Origin: Saprospiraceae bacterium UBA2329
Lineage (GTDB): Bacteria > Bacteroidota > Bacteroidia > Chitinophagales > Saprospiraceae
NCBI GenBank assembly: GCA_002344975.1
Contig: DDUV01000087.1
Coordinates: forward strand, 1-64,000
Direction of reading: 5' to 3'
Length of the DNA: 64,000 nt
A model generated the notes under the pieces. The model was not told the origin of the DNA. It made no database searches and saw only the letters and a program-made list of their open reading frames with translations. This document shows, one piece after another, positions 33,349 to 42,800 of the stretch (position 1 is its first letter; every line of letters starts with the position of its first letter). The position numbers and the translations under genes are program-made.

Positions 33349-33762
33349 TCAGCAATACCGTTCAAAAGCCATCTTCAGGTTTTCGGCGATGATCTCTGCG
33401 GAGCGGCCTTCAATGTGCATTCTTTCGAGGAAGTGTACCAATTTGCCGTCTTTGAACAAAGCGATGGACGGCGAAGAGGGCGGGTAAGGCAACATAAACT
33501 CTCTGGCCTTGGCAGTTGCGGCCTGGTCAACGCCGGCGAACACCGTCAACAGGCGGTCGGGGCGCTTGTCGTGGCGGGCCGCTAATTTGGCGCCCGGACG
33601 AGCATTGGCGGCAGCGCAGCCGCATACGGAATTGACGACGACCAAAGCCGTGCCTTCAGTATTGTTCAATGCTGTCGTTACTTCCTCAGCACTGTGCAAG
33701 CTCTCGAAACCATAGTTGGTGAGGTCTTGAGCCATGGGTGCGGTAAGTTCTGCTGGATACAT
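33349..33762 (-). CDS. BrxA/BrxB family bacilliredoxin-like protein
   Basis: 137 residues, cytoplasmic thioredoxin-fold protein. The family signature VVVNSVCGCAAANARPG gives the CGC active site (Cys47 and Cys49), and PPSSPSIALFKDGKLV matches the rest of the YphP/YqiW family. In Firmicutes these proteins remove bacillithiol from oxidised proteins; Bacteroidota homologues probably do similar thiol-disulfide work. I use the ATG at 33762 (MYPAELTAPMAQDL), which matches the family N-terminus; the open frame upstream to 33834 does not. Confidence 0.92.
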   Translation of the reverse strand: MYPAELTAPMAQDLTNYGFESLHSAEEVTTALNNTEGTALVVVNSVCGCAAANARPGAKLAARHDKRPDRLLTVFAGVDQAATAKAREFMLPYPPSSPSIALFKDGKLVHFLERMHIEGRSAEIIAENLKMAFERYC

Positions 33763-33847
33763 GGATATTATCGTTTTGGTAGTTGTTTGAATAAAATCGG
33801 CTATAAATACAGCGGAAGGCGGCACTTGGTTCATTCATGTGGGCAGG

Positions 33848-33899
33848 ATAGTGAAGGGGTGACTATCCGTTCAGGCAGAGAAAGTCACCCCTTCACTAT
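33848..33899. repeat. Dispersed perfect palindrome, copy 2
   Basis: The 17-base arm ATAGTGAAGGGGTGACT (33848-33864) and its exact reverse complement (33883-33899) enclose an 18-base loop. Sixteen arm bases are identical to copy 1 at 4145-4195, while the loops are unrelated. This copy lies 26 bases past the stop of the ABC ATPase gene and may end its transcript. Confidence 0.85.
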
Positions 33900-33924
33900 A
33901 CGCTGATATTCAGCAATCACTTCA

Positions 33925-34728
33925 TTACTGCATCTCCGTCACCCGAATCAGCTTGTCTTCCACTTCCTGCACCAATTCGATGAAATGCGGCAGGCGTTTG
34001 GTGTCTTTGTTGCGTTCAAACGGCAAATCCACCTGTACATGCTCTACGATGCGGGAGGGCGCTTTTTTCATCATATAGATGTCGTCGCCGAGGTAAACGG
34101 CTTCTGCAATATCGTGTGTGATGAAAACGACGGTGGGGTGAAATTTGAGCCAGATTTTGGCCAGCAAGTCCTGCATTTGCAGGCGGGTGTTGATGTCCAA
34201 TGCGCCGAATGGTTCGTCCATGAGCAGTATTTCAGGGTTGGCCATCAGGCTCCGGGCAATGGCTACGCGCTGCAACTGCCCGCCGGAGAGGGTAGGGTAC
34301 TGGGCATACTTGTTTTCGTGTCCCTCCAAACCCATGAGCTGAATCATTTCCATCGCCTTGTCGCGGCGTTCCTTTTCGGGTACATTTTGGAAACTCAGTG
34401 GCAGCGCTACGTTGTCCAAAACCGTCATCCAGGGCAAAGATGAATATTGCTGAAAGACCATGCTCACGCGTTTGGACGCGTCCAATGGCTTGTCGTGCAG
34501 GAGCACTTCGCCGCTTGTGGGCTTTTGGAGGTCGGCGATGTAGCGCAAGAGGGTGGACTTGCCGCAACCCGATGCGCCGAGGATGACCACAAACTGGCCT
34601 TGAGCGGGTTTGTCTTCTACCAAAAATTCCAGGTCTTTGATAATGAAGGTTTTACCTCCGTCGTAACTCTGGCTGATATTGCGCAGGTGGATGATGTTGG
34701 GACGCTCTGTATCTTTGAAAATGCTCAT
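33925..34728 (-). CDS. Nitrate/sulfonate/taurine-type ABC transporter ATP-binding protein
   Basis: 267 residues. Walker A GASGCGKSTL (residues 51-60), the Q-loop VFQQYSSLPWMTV, signature LSGGQLQRVAIARSL, Walker B ILLMDEPFGALD and switch FITHDIAEAVYLGDD are intact. The FQQYSSLPWMTVLDNV stretch is typical of the SsuB/TauB/NrtD importer group. It energises the permease encoded just upstream (15-base gap). No periplasmic substrate-binding protein gene is next to the pair, so the substrate cannot be named. Confidence 0.92.
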   Translation of the reverse strand: MSIFKDTERPNIIHLRNISQSYDGGKTFIIKDLEFLVEDKPAQGQFVVILGASGCGKSTLLRYIADLQKPTSGEVLLHDKPLDASKRVSMVFQQYSSLPWMTVLDNVALPLSFQNVPEKERRDKAMEMIQLMGLEGHENKYAQYPTLSGGQLQRVAIARSLMANPEILLMDEPFGALDINTRLQMQDLLAKIWLKFHPTVVFITHDIAEAVYLGDDIYMMKKAPSRIVEHVQVDLPFERNKDTKRLPHFIELVQEVEDKLIRVTEMQ

Positions 34729-34743
34729 GATTGGGCAGTTGTT

Positions 34744-35865
34744 TTATTGAGTTTTGCTTTGAAAGAGCTTGAACTCGCCGTAAAGAATGATGATGATGGA
34801 AGTGACGATGAGCACCGGCGCCAGCGTAGCGAAAATGCCCGACAAGGAGGGTACAAATTCACTTTGCAGGATCAGCAACAAAACCGTTCCCAACAAAGCC
34901 AGAATGCCGTATTCGGTTTCTTTCAAACCCTCGCGCACCGATTTGAGGTGTTTGTGCGGAAAGAGGCGCTTATCGAAATAGCTGAAAATGCGATCTTGCA
35001 AGAAACCGATCAGGATGATGACGATGAGCGCCGCAAACATGCCTTCGAGCTTGCCCTGGCGCGCTTTGAGGTATATGAGCGAGCCGATGCCGCCCTTTCG
35101 GTTGAGCAACTCCGCAATGATGATGTACGTCCACGAAATGGCCGTCAGCACCCGAATGTCGTCCATCAGTTTGGACATCACAGCAGGAATATAGACGCTT
35201 TTGATGGTTTGCCAATTCTTGGCGCCCAGGGTGTAAACGGTTTGGAGATACACATCCTGCACCTCGTCTATGCGCTGCACGACTACCGGCAACAAATAGA
35301 CGATGATACCAAAAGCGAGGAACGCTATTTTCATCTGGTCTTCGATGCCGAACCAAATAATGAAAACGCCCGTGAGCGCAGTCAGGGGCAGGTATCGCAG
35401 GGCGTCCACCTGTTTGCTGAAAAGCCCGCGAAACAAAGGCAACAGCCCAATGAGGAAGCCCAAGGGAATAGAAATGAGCACAGCCCAGAAATAGCCTTGA
35501 ATATTGAGCCAGACCGAGCGCCAGGTGTTTTTCAGCAACTCGTCTTTTTGAATCAGGCCGGGATAAGAAGTAAATACGCGCTGTGGCGGCGGCAGAAGCG
35601 GATATACTTTTTCAAAAACCTTGGCATTGGCGAAAGCCGCAGAATCGGCACGGGCCAGCGAGTCTAAATCTATATGCACAGCCAATGAGTCGTCATCGGC
35701 AAAGGCAGAAGGCAGGCGGGTTTCGTAGCCCTCGATGATGGGCTTTTGTTCTGAATAAAATTCTGCCAGGCCCCACCAGGCCAAGAAGAAAAGAATCAGC
35801 CCGGCAATACCGAGCGCAATGCTTTGTGGACGGCTTAACCCGCCCCGAAGTGTGAACAGCGACAT
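34744..35865 (-). CDS. ABC transporter permease, SsuC/TauC/NrtB type, with extra terminal segments
   Basis: 373 residues, about 100 longer than usual for the family. An N-terminal membrane segment (SIALGIAGLILFFLAWWG) is followed by a ~75-residue hydrophilic, probably periplasmic region with DSLAVHIDLDSLARADSAAF. The BPD_transp_1 core has TWRSVWLNIQGYFWAVLISIPLG, PLTALTGVFIIWFG and the EAA-like loop QTVYTLGAKNWQTIKSVYIPA. Extra membrane segments lie at the C-terminus (YGILALLGTVLLLIL and TLAPVLIVTSIIIILYG). It forms an operon with the ATPase gene. The enlarged N-terminal region might partly stand in for a missing binding protein, but that is a guess. Confidence 0.88.
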   Translation of the reverse strand: MSLFTLRGGLSRPQSIALGIAGLILFFLAWWGLAEFYSEQKPIIEGYETRLPSAFADDDSLAVHIDLDSLARADSAAFANAKVFEKVYPLLPPPQRVFTSYPGLIQKDELLKNTWRSVWLNIQGYFWAVLISIPLGFLIGLLPLFRGLFSKQVDALRYLPLTALTGVFIIWFGIEDQMKIAFLAFGIIVYLLPVVVQRIDEVQDVYLQTVYTLGAKNWQTIKSVYIPAVMSKLMDDIRVLTAISWTYIIIAELLNRKGGIGSLIYLKARQGKLEGMFAALIVIILIGFLQDRIFSYFDKRLFPHKHLKSVREGLKETEYGILALLGTVLLLILQSEFVPSLSGIFATLAPVLIVTSIIIILYGEFKLFQSKTQ

Positions 35866-35936
35866 ATTTTGATATAAATTAGCGCCCGAAATTATGCTTT
35901 TCTTCCATTTGATCTATCATTTTTATCCTCCTGCGC

Positions 35937-36776
35937 ATGAAATTTTCTGAAATACTGCCGGCATTGCGGCGTCGCGTACGCTTCTTTTGGGAGGCACAAA
36001 CGCGTTACGACATCCATTCGCCTTTTGTGGCCGGATTAGTAGAGGCTGTGCTGGAAGACAATCGCAATTATTATGCGTTTTCAGATATTGAAGTAGCCCG
36101 CAGCAGGTGGCTGGCCGATGAAGAAATGATACACTTGCCAAGACTTGGCGCGGGTTCTACCATCAGCGACGCCTCGCAACGCAGGGCCGGAGACATCCTT
36201 CGCAGCACCGCCGTCGGTCCCGAAACCGGGCGCAGGTTGTTTCGCCTGGCGCTATGGCTACAGCCCGAATCCATCCTCGAATTGGGTGCCTCCATGGGCA
36301 TTTCCACCGCGTATCTGGCTGCCGCCGATGCTCGAATCCCTCTGTTGAGCATCGAGGGCAATGCGGCTGTTGCGACGAAAGCGAGGCAGCATCTTGCCGA
36401 CTTGGGTTTGCAGCATGTAGAGCTTGTTTCCGGTCTGTTTGAGGAGCAATTGCCCGCCGCGTTGAGCAAGTTGGGCCGCTTGGGTTTGCTCTTTATTGAC
36501 GGCGATCACCGCAAAGAAGCCGTTTTGAAACACGTTCAAACCTGTTTGCAACATCATCACAACGACAGCGTATTCGTCATTGCCGACATTCACTGGTCGG
36601 AGGATATGGAGCTGGCCTGGAGCGAGTTATGCGCCCTGCCGGAAGTGACCCTTTCGGTTGATCTGTTTCACTTCGGGTTGTTGTTTTTTAAAAAAGAACT
36701 ACTTGAAAAACAGCACTTTGTCGTTGTGCCTGCTCATTGGAAACCCTGGCGGATGGGCTTTTTTTCGGGTAGATAA
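35937..36776 (+). CDS. Class I SAM-dependent methyltransferase (O-methyltransferase-like)
   Basis: 279 residues, no signal peptide. The Rossmann core shows motif I ILELGASMGISTAYLAAA, the motif II acid in LLSIEGNAAVATKARQHLADLG, then GLLFIDGDHRKEAVLKHVQTCL and VIADIHWSEDMELAWSEL. It resembles the O-methyltransferase and predicted methyltransferase group common in Bacteroidota; its substrate is unknown. The N-terminal region (RYDIHSPFVAGLVEAVLED) is a hallmark of these relatives. It converges with the giant adhesin gene; a stem-loop lies between them. Confidence 0.85.
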   Translation: MKFSEILPALRRRVRFFWEAQTRYDIHSPFVAGLVEAVLEDNRNYYAFSDIEVARSRWLADEEMIHLPRLGAGSTISDASQRRAGDILRSTAVGPETGRRLFRLALWLQPESILELGASMGISTAYLAAADARIPLLSIEGNAAVATKARQHLADLGLQHVELVSGLFEEQLPAALSKLGRLGLLFIDGDHRKEAVLKHVQTCLQHHHNDSVFVIADIHWSEDMELAWSELCALPEVTLSVDLFHFGLLFFKKELLEKQHFVVVPAHWKPWRMGFFSGR

Positions 36777-36784
36777 TACATACA

Positions 36785-36818
36785 AAGGGGCGACTCCGCC
36801 AAGACAGAGCCGCCCCTT
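36785..36818. terminator. Bidirectional stem-loop between convergent genes
   Basis: AAGGGGCGACTC (36785-36796) pairs with 36807-36818 with one mismatch around a 10-base loop. It sits between the methyltransferase stop and the adhesin stop. Its AAGGGG...CCCCTT core resembles the dispersed palindrome at 4145 and 33848, but the arms are not identical. Confidence 0.6.
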
Positions 36819-36839
36819 CGCACATCTGGTTTAAACAGA

Positions 36840-39800
36840 TTATTTTATCAGCGTCACATCTCCTTTGAACAACTTCACGCTGCCGTCTATAAACTCCACC
36901 TCTGCAAAATAAGCAAAGACAGCAGCATTGTAAAGTTGAGCGCGGTGATTGCCGTCCCAACCATACGCCGGGTCATTGGGCGGGAAATTATACACCTCAA
37001 AAACAGACTCTCCCCAGCGATTGAACACCTGGAAAGAACGTATGTATGCCACGTCCTCGCCGGCAAAGACCATCAGACGGTCGTTGGTGCCGTCGTTGTT
37101 GGGCGAGAAGGCATTGGGAATGAACACTTCACGCGGATTGGCCACAAAAATGGTCACGTCGTCTGTAATTCGGCAGCCGTTGTTGTCCACCAATGTAGCG
37201 GAGTAAATGACGGTATTGAAAGGCCGTACCTCAAATTGCAAACAACCATTGCAGGGCAGGGAATCCGTAGCGCCCCATTGGAACGACGCCACTTCATTTT
37301 CAGGAATATTGTACTGCGCCTGCACATTGGCTCTTTGGCCCAATCGAATAAACTGATCCGGTCCCAAATCCAAAACAAGGTCATTGCCCTGCGGCAAGCT
37401 GACTTCCATAGCTAGTTCGCAGCCCGTAGCATCCTGAACGACAATGCTGTACGTTCCGCCGCCGAGGTTGGGGTAGAAGGTTTGCGCCCTGAACGCAGCG
37501 CCATTTACACTATACATATATGGAGGCGTTCCGCCTGTCACCCCCCCGATGAGGATGCTGCCGTCTGTATCGCCGAAACAGGTGGGATTGTCCAACACCG
37601 GCTGCAAGGCCCGCGGGCGCTCCGGATTTTCAGACACGATGACCAGATCAGAGGCTGAGCAACCGTTTTGCGTGTTCACGACCCGAAGCGTGTAAGTGCC
37701 GGGAGAGGCAACATCAAGTGCGAGCGAGTTGGAGATGATGGCGCTACTGCCTGCGAGCAGCCACTCGTATCGCATAATGGCGCCGGTGGAGGAACCGGTG
37801 CCGTTGATTTGCACGGTTGGATGCAGACAGTCAATTTCCTGATCTTGCCCGGCTAAGGCAGTCGGTATGGCAATGTCCTGCGTCACCGTCACAGAGTCGG
37901 TACTGACGCAACCGTTGCGCTGATTGGTGACCCGAAGTATGTAACGTCCCGGACGGTTGATGACCGGAGCAATTCCGGTGCTGCCCGAAACGATGTTGCC
38001 GCCGACGGTTGTCCATAAATAAGCCATGCCCGGCCCCGAAGCAGAACTGCTGCCGTCCAAAGCGTCTGCGGTGACGATGCAGTTGAGGTGGCGAGGGGCG
38101 CCGGCTTCGGCAACAGGAAGCTGTATATCTTGAGCAACAACAACCGGGCGCTCGGAAACGCAACCCGAGTATGTGTTGACAACCCTGAGCGTGTATTGCC
38201 CCGGTTGAGCAGTGGTGTAACTAAGTTGATTGGCCCCCGAAATGGGCACTCCGGCGGCATTGAGCCATTGGTAAGAAAAGTTGGCGCCTGTGGCCGATCC
38301 GTTGCCGCTGATGACGATGGAGGGCGTCACGCAATCCAGCGTATCCAATGCCGCTGCGCTGATGGCCGGAAGCGCGGTGAGGTCGGCTACGTTAACGCCG
38401 CTCAGAATGGATTGACAACCATACAACACATCGGTTACAATCAATTGATATGCGCCGGACACATTCACCTGAGGCTGCCGGAGCGTGGCATTGGCTGCCG
38501 TAATGCCGGGTCCCGACCATAAGTAAGAATAGCCGCCGCCCTGACTGGTACCCGTTCCCCCCAGTGTAGCCACAGGGTTGTTGCAAGTCAGTTCCCTGCC
38601 CGGGCCAGCATCGGAAATGGGCAAATTGACCTGCGCCACCTGAATGGACTGCGATGCTACACAGCCAAACTGGTTGGTGACCGTGACGGCGTAATTGCCG
38701 GGCGTGCTTGCGCTGATTTGCGGGGTCTGTTGCCCGCCCGACCACTGATAACTTGAGAAAGTACCCGGCACGCTCAGTGTACTGGCTGCGCCCGTGCAGA
38801 AGAAATCGTTGCCGCTGATGCTGAAAACCGGCAGCGGGTTGGTCGTCACGTCGCGGGAGGTAGCAGCAATACAACCATTATCATCGGTGACGGTGAGGCT
38901 GTAAGTGCCTGCAATGGAGACCGTTATCTGTGGTTGGGTGGAACCCGTGCTCCACACATAAGAAGCAAAAGGCGATGCGGAGGAGAGGGTAGGGGTGTTG
39001 CCCACACAGAATGAAGGAACCCCCTGAATCGTTGGTTGCGGCTGAGGGAAGAGGTTCACTTGTACGCTCCCTGAACCCGAACACCCGAACGCATCCGTAA
39101 CGGAAACGGTGTAAGTACCCGGCTGTGTAATCGTCACCGATTGCGAACCTGAACTATTGGACCACTGGTAGGTAGCAAAGCCCGGCCCGGCGTCTAAAGT
39201 CGTTTGCGTGCCGGGGCAAAACTGAAGCGGCCCGCTGATTTGAGGACTCAGTTCGGTATCTTGTGTGATGGTAATATCATCTGAATTGACACAGCCATTG
39301 GCATCTGTTACCGTCACGCTCACGATTCCGGGTGTGTTTATCTGCACTGTCTGAGCATTGGAGCCGCTTGACCAGGCATATTGCGCGAAGCCCGCCCCTG
39401 CGTTCAGCGTGGTAAAACCGCCGATACAAAAACTGGCCGAGCCGCCGATGCTCACATTGGGCAGCGGGTGCCGAACAATGGTGACTCCATTGCTGGAAGT
39501 ACACCCATTGACATCGGTAGCCGTAACGGAAAAGAAACCGCCTTGTGTAACGGTATTGCTCGCGCCCGACTGGCTGTTCGACCACACATAAGAAGCATAC
39601 CCGGGTGTTGCCGTCAGCACTACATTGTCGCCGGCGCAAAACTCCAAAATTCCGCTGATTTGAGGCGCCGTTACCAGAAATTCAACAACAGCAACGCTGC
39701 CGTTCGTTACACAGCCGTTGGCATCCGTTACCGTGATGGCATAGTTGCCGCCCGCATTGACGGTAATGTTTCGGCTGGAGGCTGCGTTGGACCACTGATA

Positions 39801-42800
39801 AGTTACAAATCCTGTACCTGCGTCAAGAATGGTTTGTTGCCCCTGGCAGAAGCTGAGATTGCCCGTAATGTTGGGCTGCACTAAAGGATGCTCAATGACA
39901 TTGACAGAAGTGACGCCCACGCATCCGAAGGCATCCGTTACCGTAAGGCCGATGGCGCCCGGAGTTGACAGGTTGATGTTTTGAGTAGAAGCGCCGGTAC
40001 TCCATTGGTACGAAGAGAACGCGGCGTTGGAGGCTAAGGCCACAGAGTTGCCCTCGCAGTATTGAGTGGGGCCGGTGATTTGCGGCAGCGGAAGTGCGCG
40101 TTCAGTAACGCTCACCGTTGCCTGGCCGCTACAGCCGTTGGCATCCGTGACCGAAACCGTATAGCTGCCCGGCGCCGAAACCGTCAACTGCTGGCCCACG
40201 GCACTGTTCGACCAGTTATAGGTGGCATAGCCGTTGCCGGCATCCAATACTGTATTGCCACCGGCGCAATAATAAAGCGTTCCGGTGACGGCAGGTTGCA
40301 ATTGCGGCACCTGAGTAACCGTCACGTTGGCCGTGCCGGAGCATCCGTTGGCATCCGTTACAGTTACGGAGTACGCTCCGGGGGTATTGATCGTAGTGGA
40401 GGCAGAACTGCCCGCATTCGACCATGCATAATTGCTGAATCCGGCGGGCGCGCTGAGAACGGTTTGGCCGCCCGTACAAATTTGCGTCAGACCAGATATA
40501 ACAGGCGTCGGATTAGGATTTTGAACAACCGCCACCGAAGCCTGCGCGGTGCAGCCATTGCTGTCGGTCACCGTTACGGAGTAGTTGCCCGGCGCGTTCA
40601 CGGTGATGCCGGAACTTGCAGCGATCGTTGACCACGCATAAGTCGAGAAGCCTGCATTGGCGGATAAAGTGGTCGAAGCGCCCTGACAATATTGAAGCGC
40701 TCCCGAAATGGAAACGGTAGGCGGCGTATTGGCTGTAACGGTCGCAGACGCAGTGCCGTTGCAGCCGTTCCCGTCGGTTACCGTCACTGAGTAGGCGCCT
40801 CCGGCGGCCACGCTGATTTGTTGCCCGCTCTGCATGTTCGACCATTGATAGCTTGTATAACCCGCCGATGCCGTGAGCGTTGCGCTGCTCTGGCCGGCAC
40901 ACAAGTCGTCATCACCGGTGATGGCCGGCAAAACTTCGGGCAATTCAGTCGTTTGGAAAGTGGCCGTTCCGGTACAACCATTCCCATCGGTAACGGTGAC
41001 GGTATAAGAGCCGCTGTTGCTGACCACCAAAGTAGAATCGCTGCCCGAAGCCGACCACTGGTAATTGGTATATCCTGTACCCGCATTGAGCGTGGCAGTG
41101 CTGCCGAAACAGAACTGCGTCGGGCCGTTGATTTGTGGAGCGGGAGGTGTGAAAAGTTGAACAGTCCGGCTGCCCGAACCGATACATCCGGCCGCATCGG
41201 TAACGGTGACGGTGTAGGTTCCGGCTGTAGTGGTGCTGATGGTTGGAGTACTTACGCCCGTTGACCAACTGTAAGTATTGAAAGTTTGCCCAACGCCTAA
41301 TGTGGCTGAATTTCCGGGGCAAATGTTCGTTGGACCCGTAAGTGTCGGTACCGGATTGGGCGTACTGGCAACCGTAACAGAAGCCGAGCCGCTGCACCCG
41401 TTGCTGTTGGTAACCGTCACGGCGTAAGAGCCGGGCGTATTAACCATAAGGGACTGCCCGCTTCCGCCGCCCGTCCAGGCATAAGTACTGAAGCCAGGAC
41501 CTGCATTGAGCGTAGTATTGGTTCCGGCACAAAACGACAAATTGCCGCTGATGACCGGGTTGGGAACAGGCGCTGTGGTCACAATAAGATTGGCAGTGCC
41601 GGGACAGCCTTCGGAATTGGTGACGGTAACGGTGTAGCTGCCGGGCGCATTGATATTGATTTGTTGAGCATTGGAGCTCGTTGACCATGCGTAGGAAGAG
41701 TACCCCGGCCCGGCATTGAGGGCTGCTGAAGCTCCGGGGCAAATCTGATTAGGCCCGGAAATGATGGGGGCCGGAACATTGGCCAATGACACCGTCACTA
41801 CATCTGTGCCCGAACACCCGGCACTGTTGGTCACCGTCACGGTATAGGTGCCCGGTCCTGGAACTACCGCGAGCGGCCCGCTGCTGCCCTCCGACCACTG
41901 GTATGAGGAAAAACCAGATTGCACACTCAATACGGCATTTACCCCCGGACAGACAGTCAGGTCGCCGCTGATGAACGGTATCGGCGCGGCGGCTGAGGTC
42001 ACGGTCTGTGAGGAGGTGACGGTACAGCCGTTCACGGTAGTTGCTGTGATGGAATAAGTACCGGGTTGCGTGACCGTTATAGATGAGGGGCCAAATTGGC
42101 CATTTGACCACTGATAGGAGAGGTAAATGGGCGCTACACTTAGTACGGTCTGCTCGCCTGTGCACAGTACCAAGTCACCGGTGATGATGGGCGCCGGAGC
42201 GCTCAAAGCTGTCACAGTAATTTGGCCTGTTCCGGTACAGCCATTGACGTCTGTGCCGCTGACCGTATATACCCCTGGCGCCGAGATGGTCGTCGTGGGG
42301 CCGCTCGTTCCGTTCGACCATGTAAGGTTGCTGTATCCAAATTCTGCGCTGAGGGTCAGCTCGCCGCCGGGGCATATCTGGTTGTTGCCGAAGATGCCGA
42401 TGGTGGGGGAGGGGGCTTGGGTCAGAGTGAATTGCCCAACGCCTGTACACCCTTCCGCATTGGTAACCGCAACCGCATAACTGCCGGGAGAAGTAACAAC
42501 GATGCTTTGCCCCGGCCCGCCCGGCGTCCAGACATAAGAACTGAATCCCGGTCCGGCATCCAGAACTACTGATTGTCCGGAGCAGATCGCAGGTGGGCCG
42601 GTGATTTGCGGCACTGGCAAGGGGAATTGATCGAGCGTAAAACTTCCCACCGCGGGGCAGCCGCCGGCTCCGGTAACGGTCACATTATAAGTGCCCGGCT
42701 GATTGACGGTGATATTGGGGCCGCTGCCTCCCGGCGGTACCGACCAACTGTACGAGGAATACGCGCCCGACACGAACAGTACCGCACTTTGATTGGGGCA

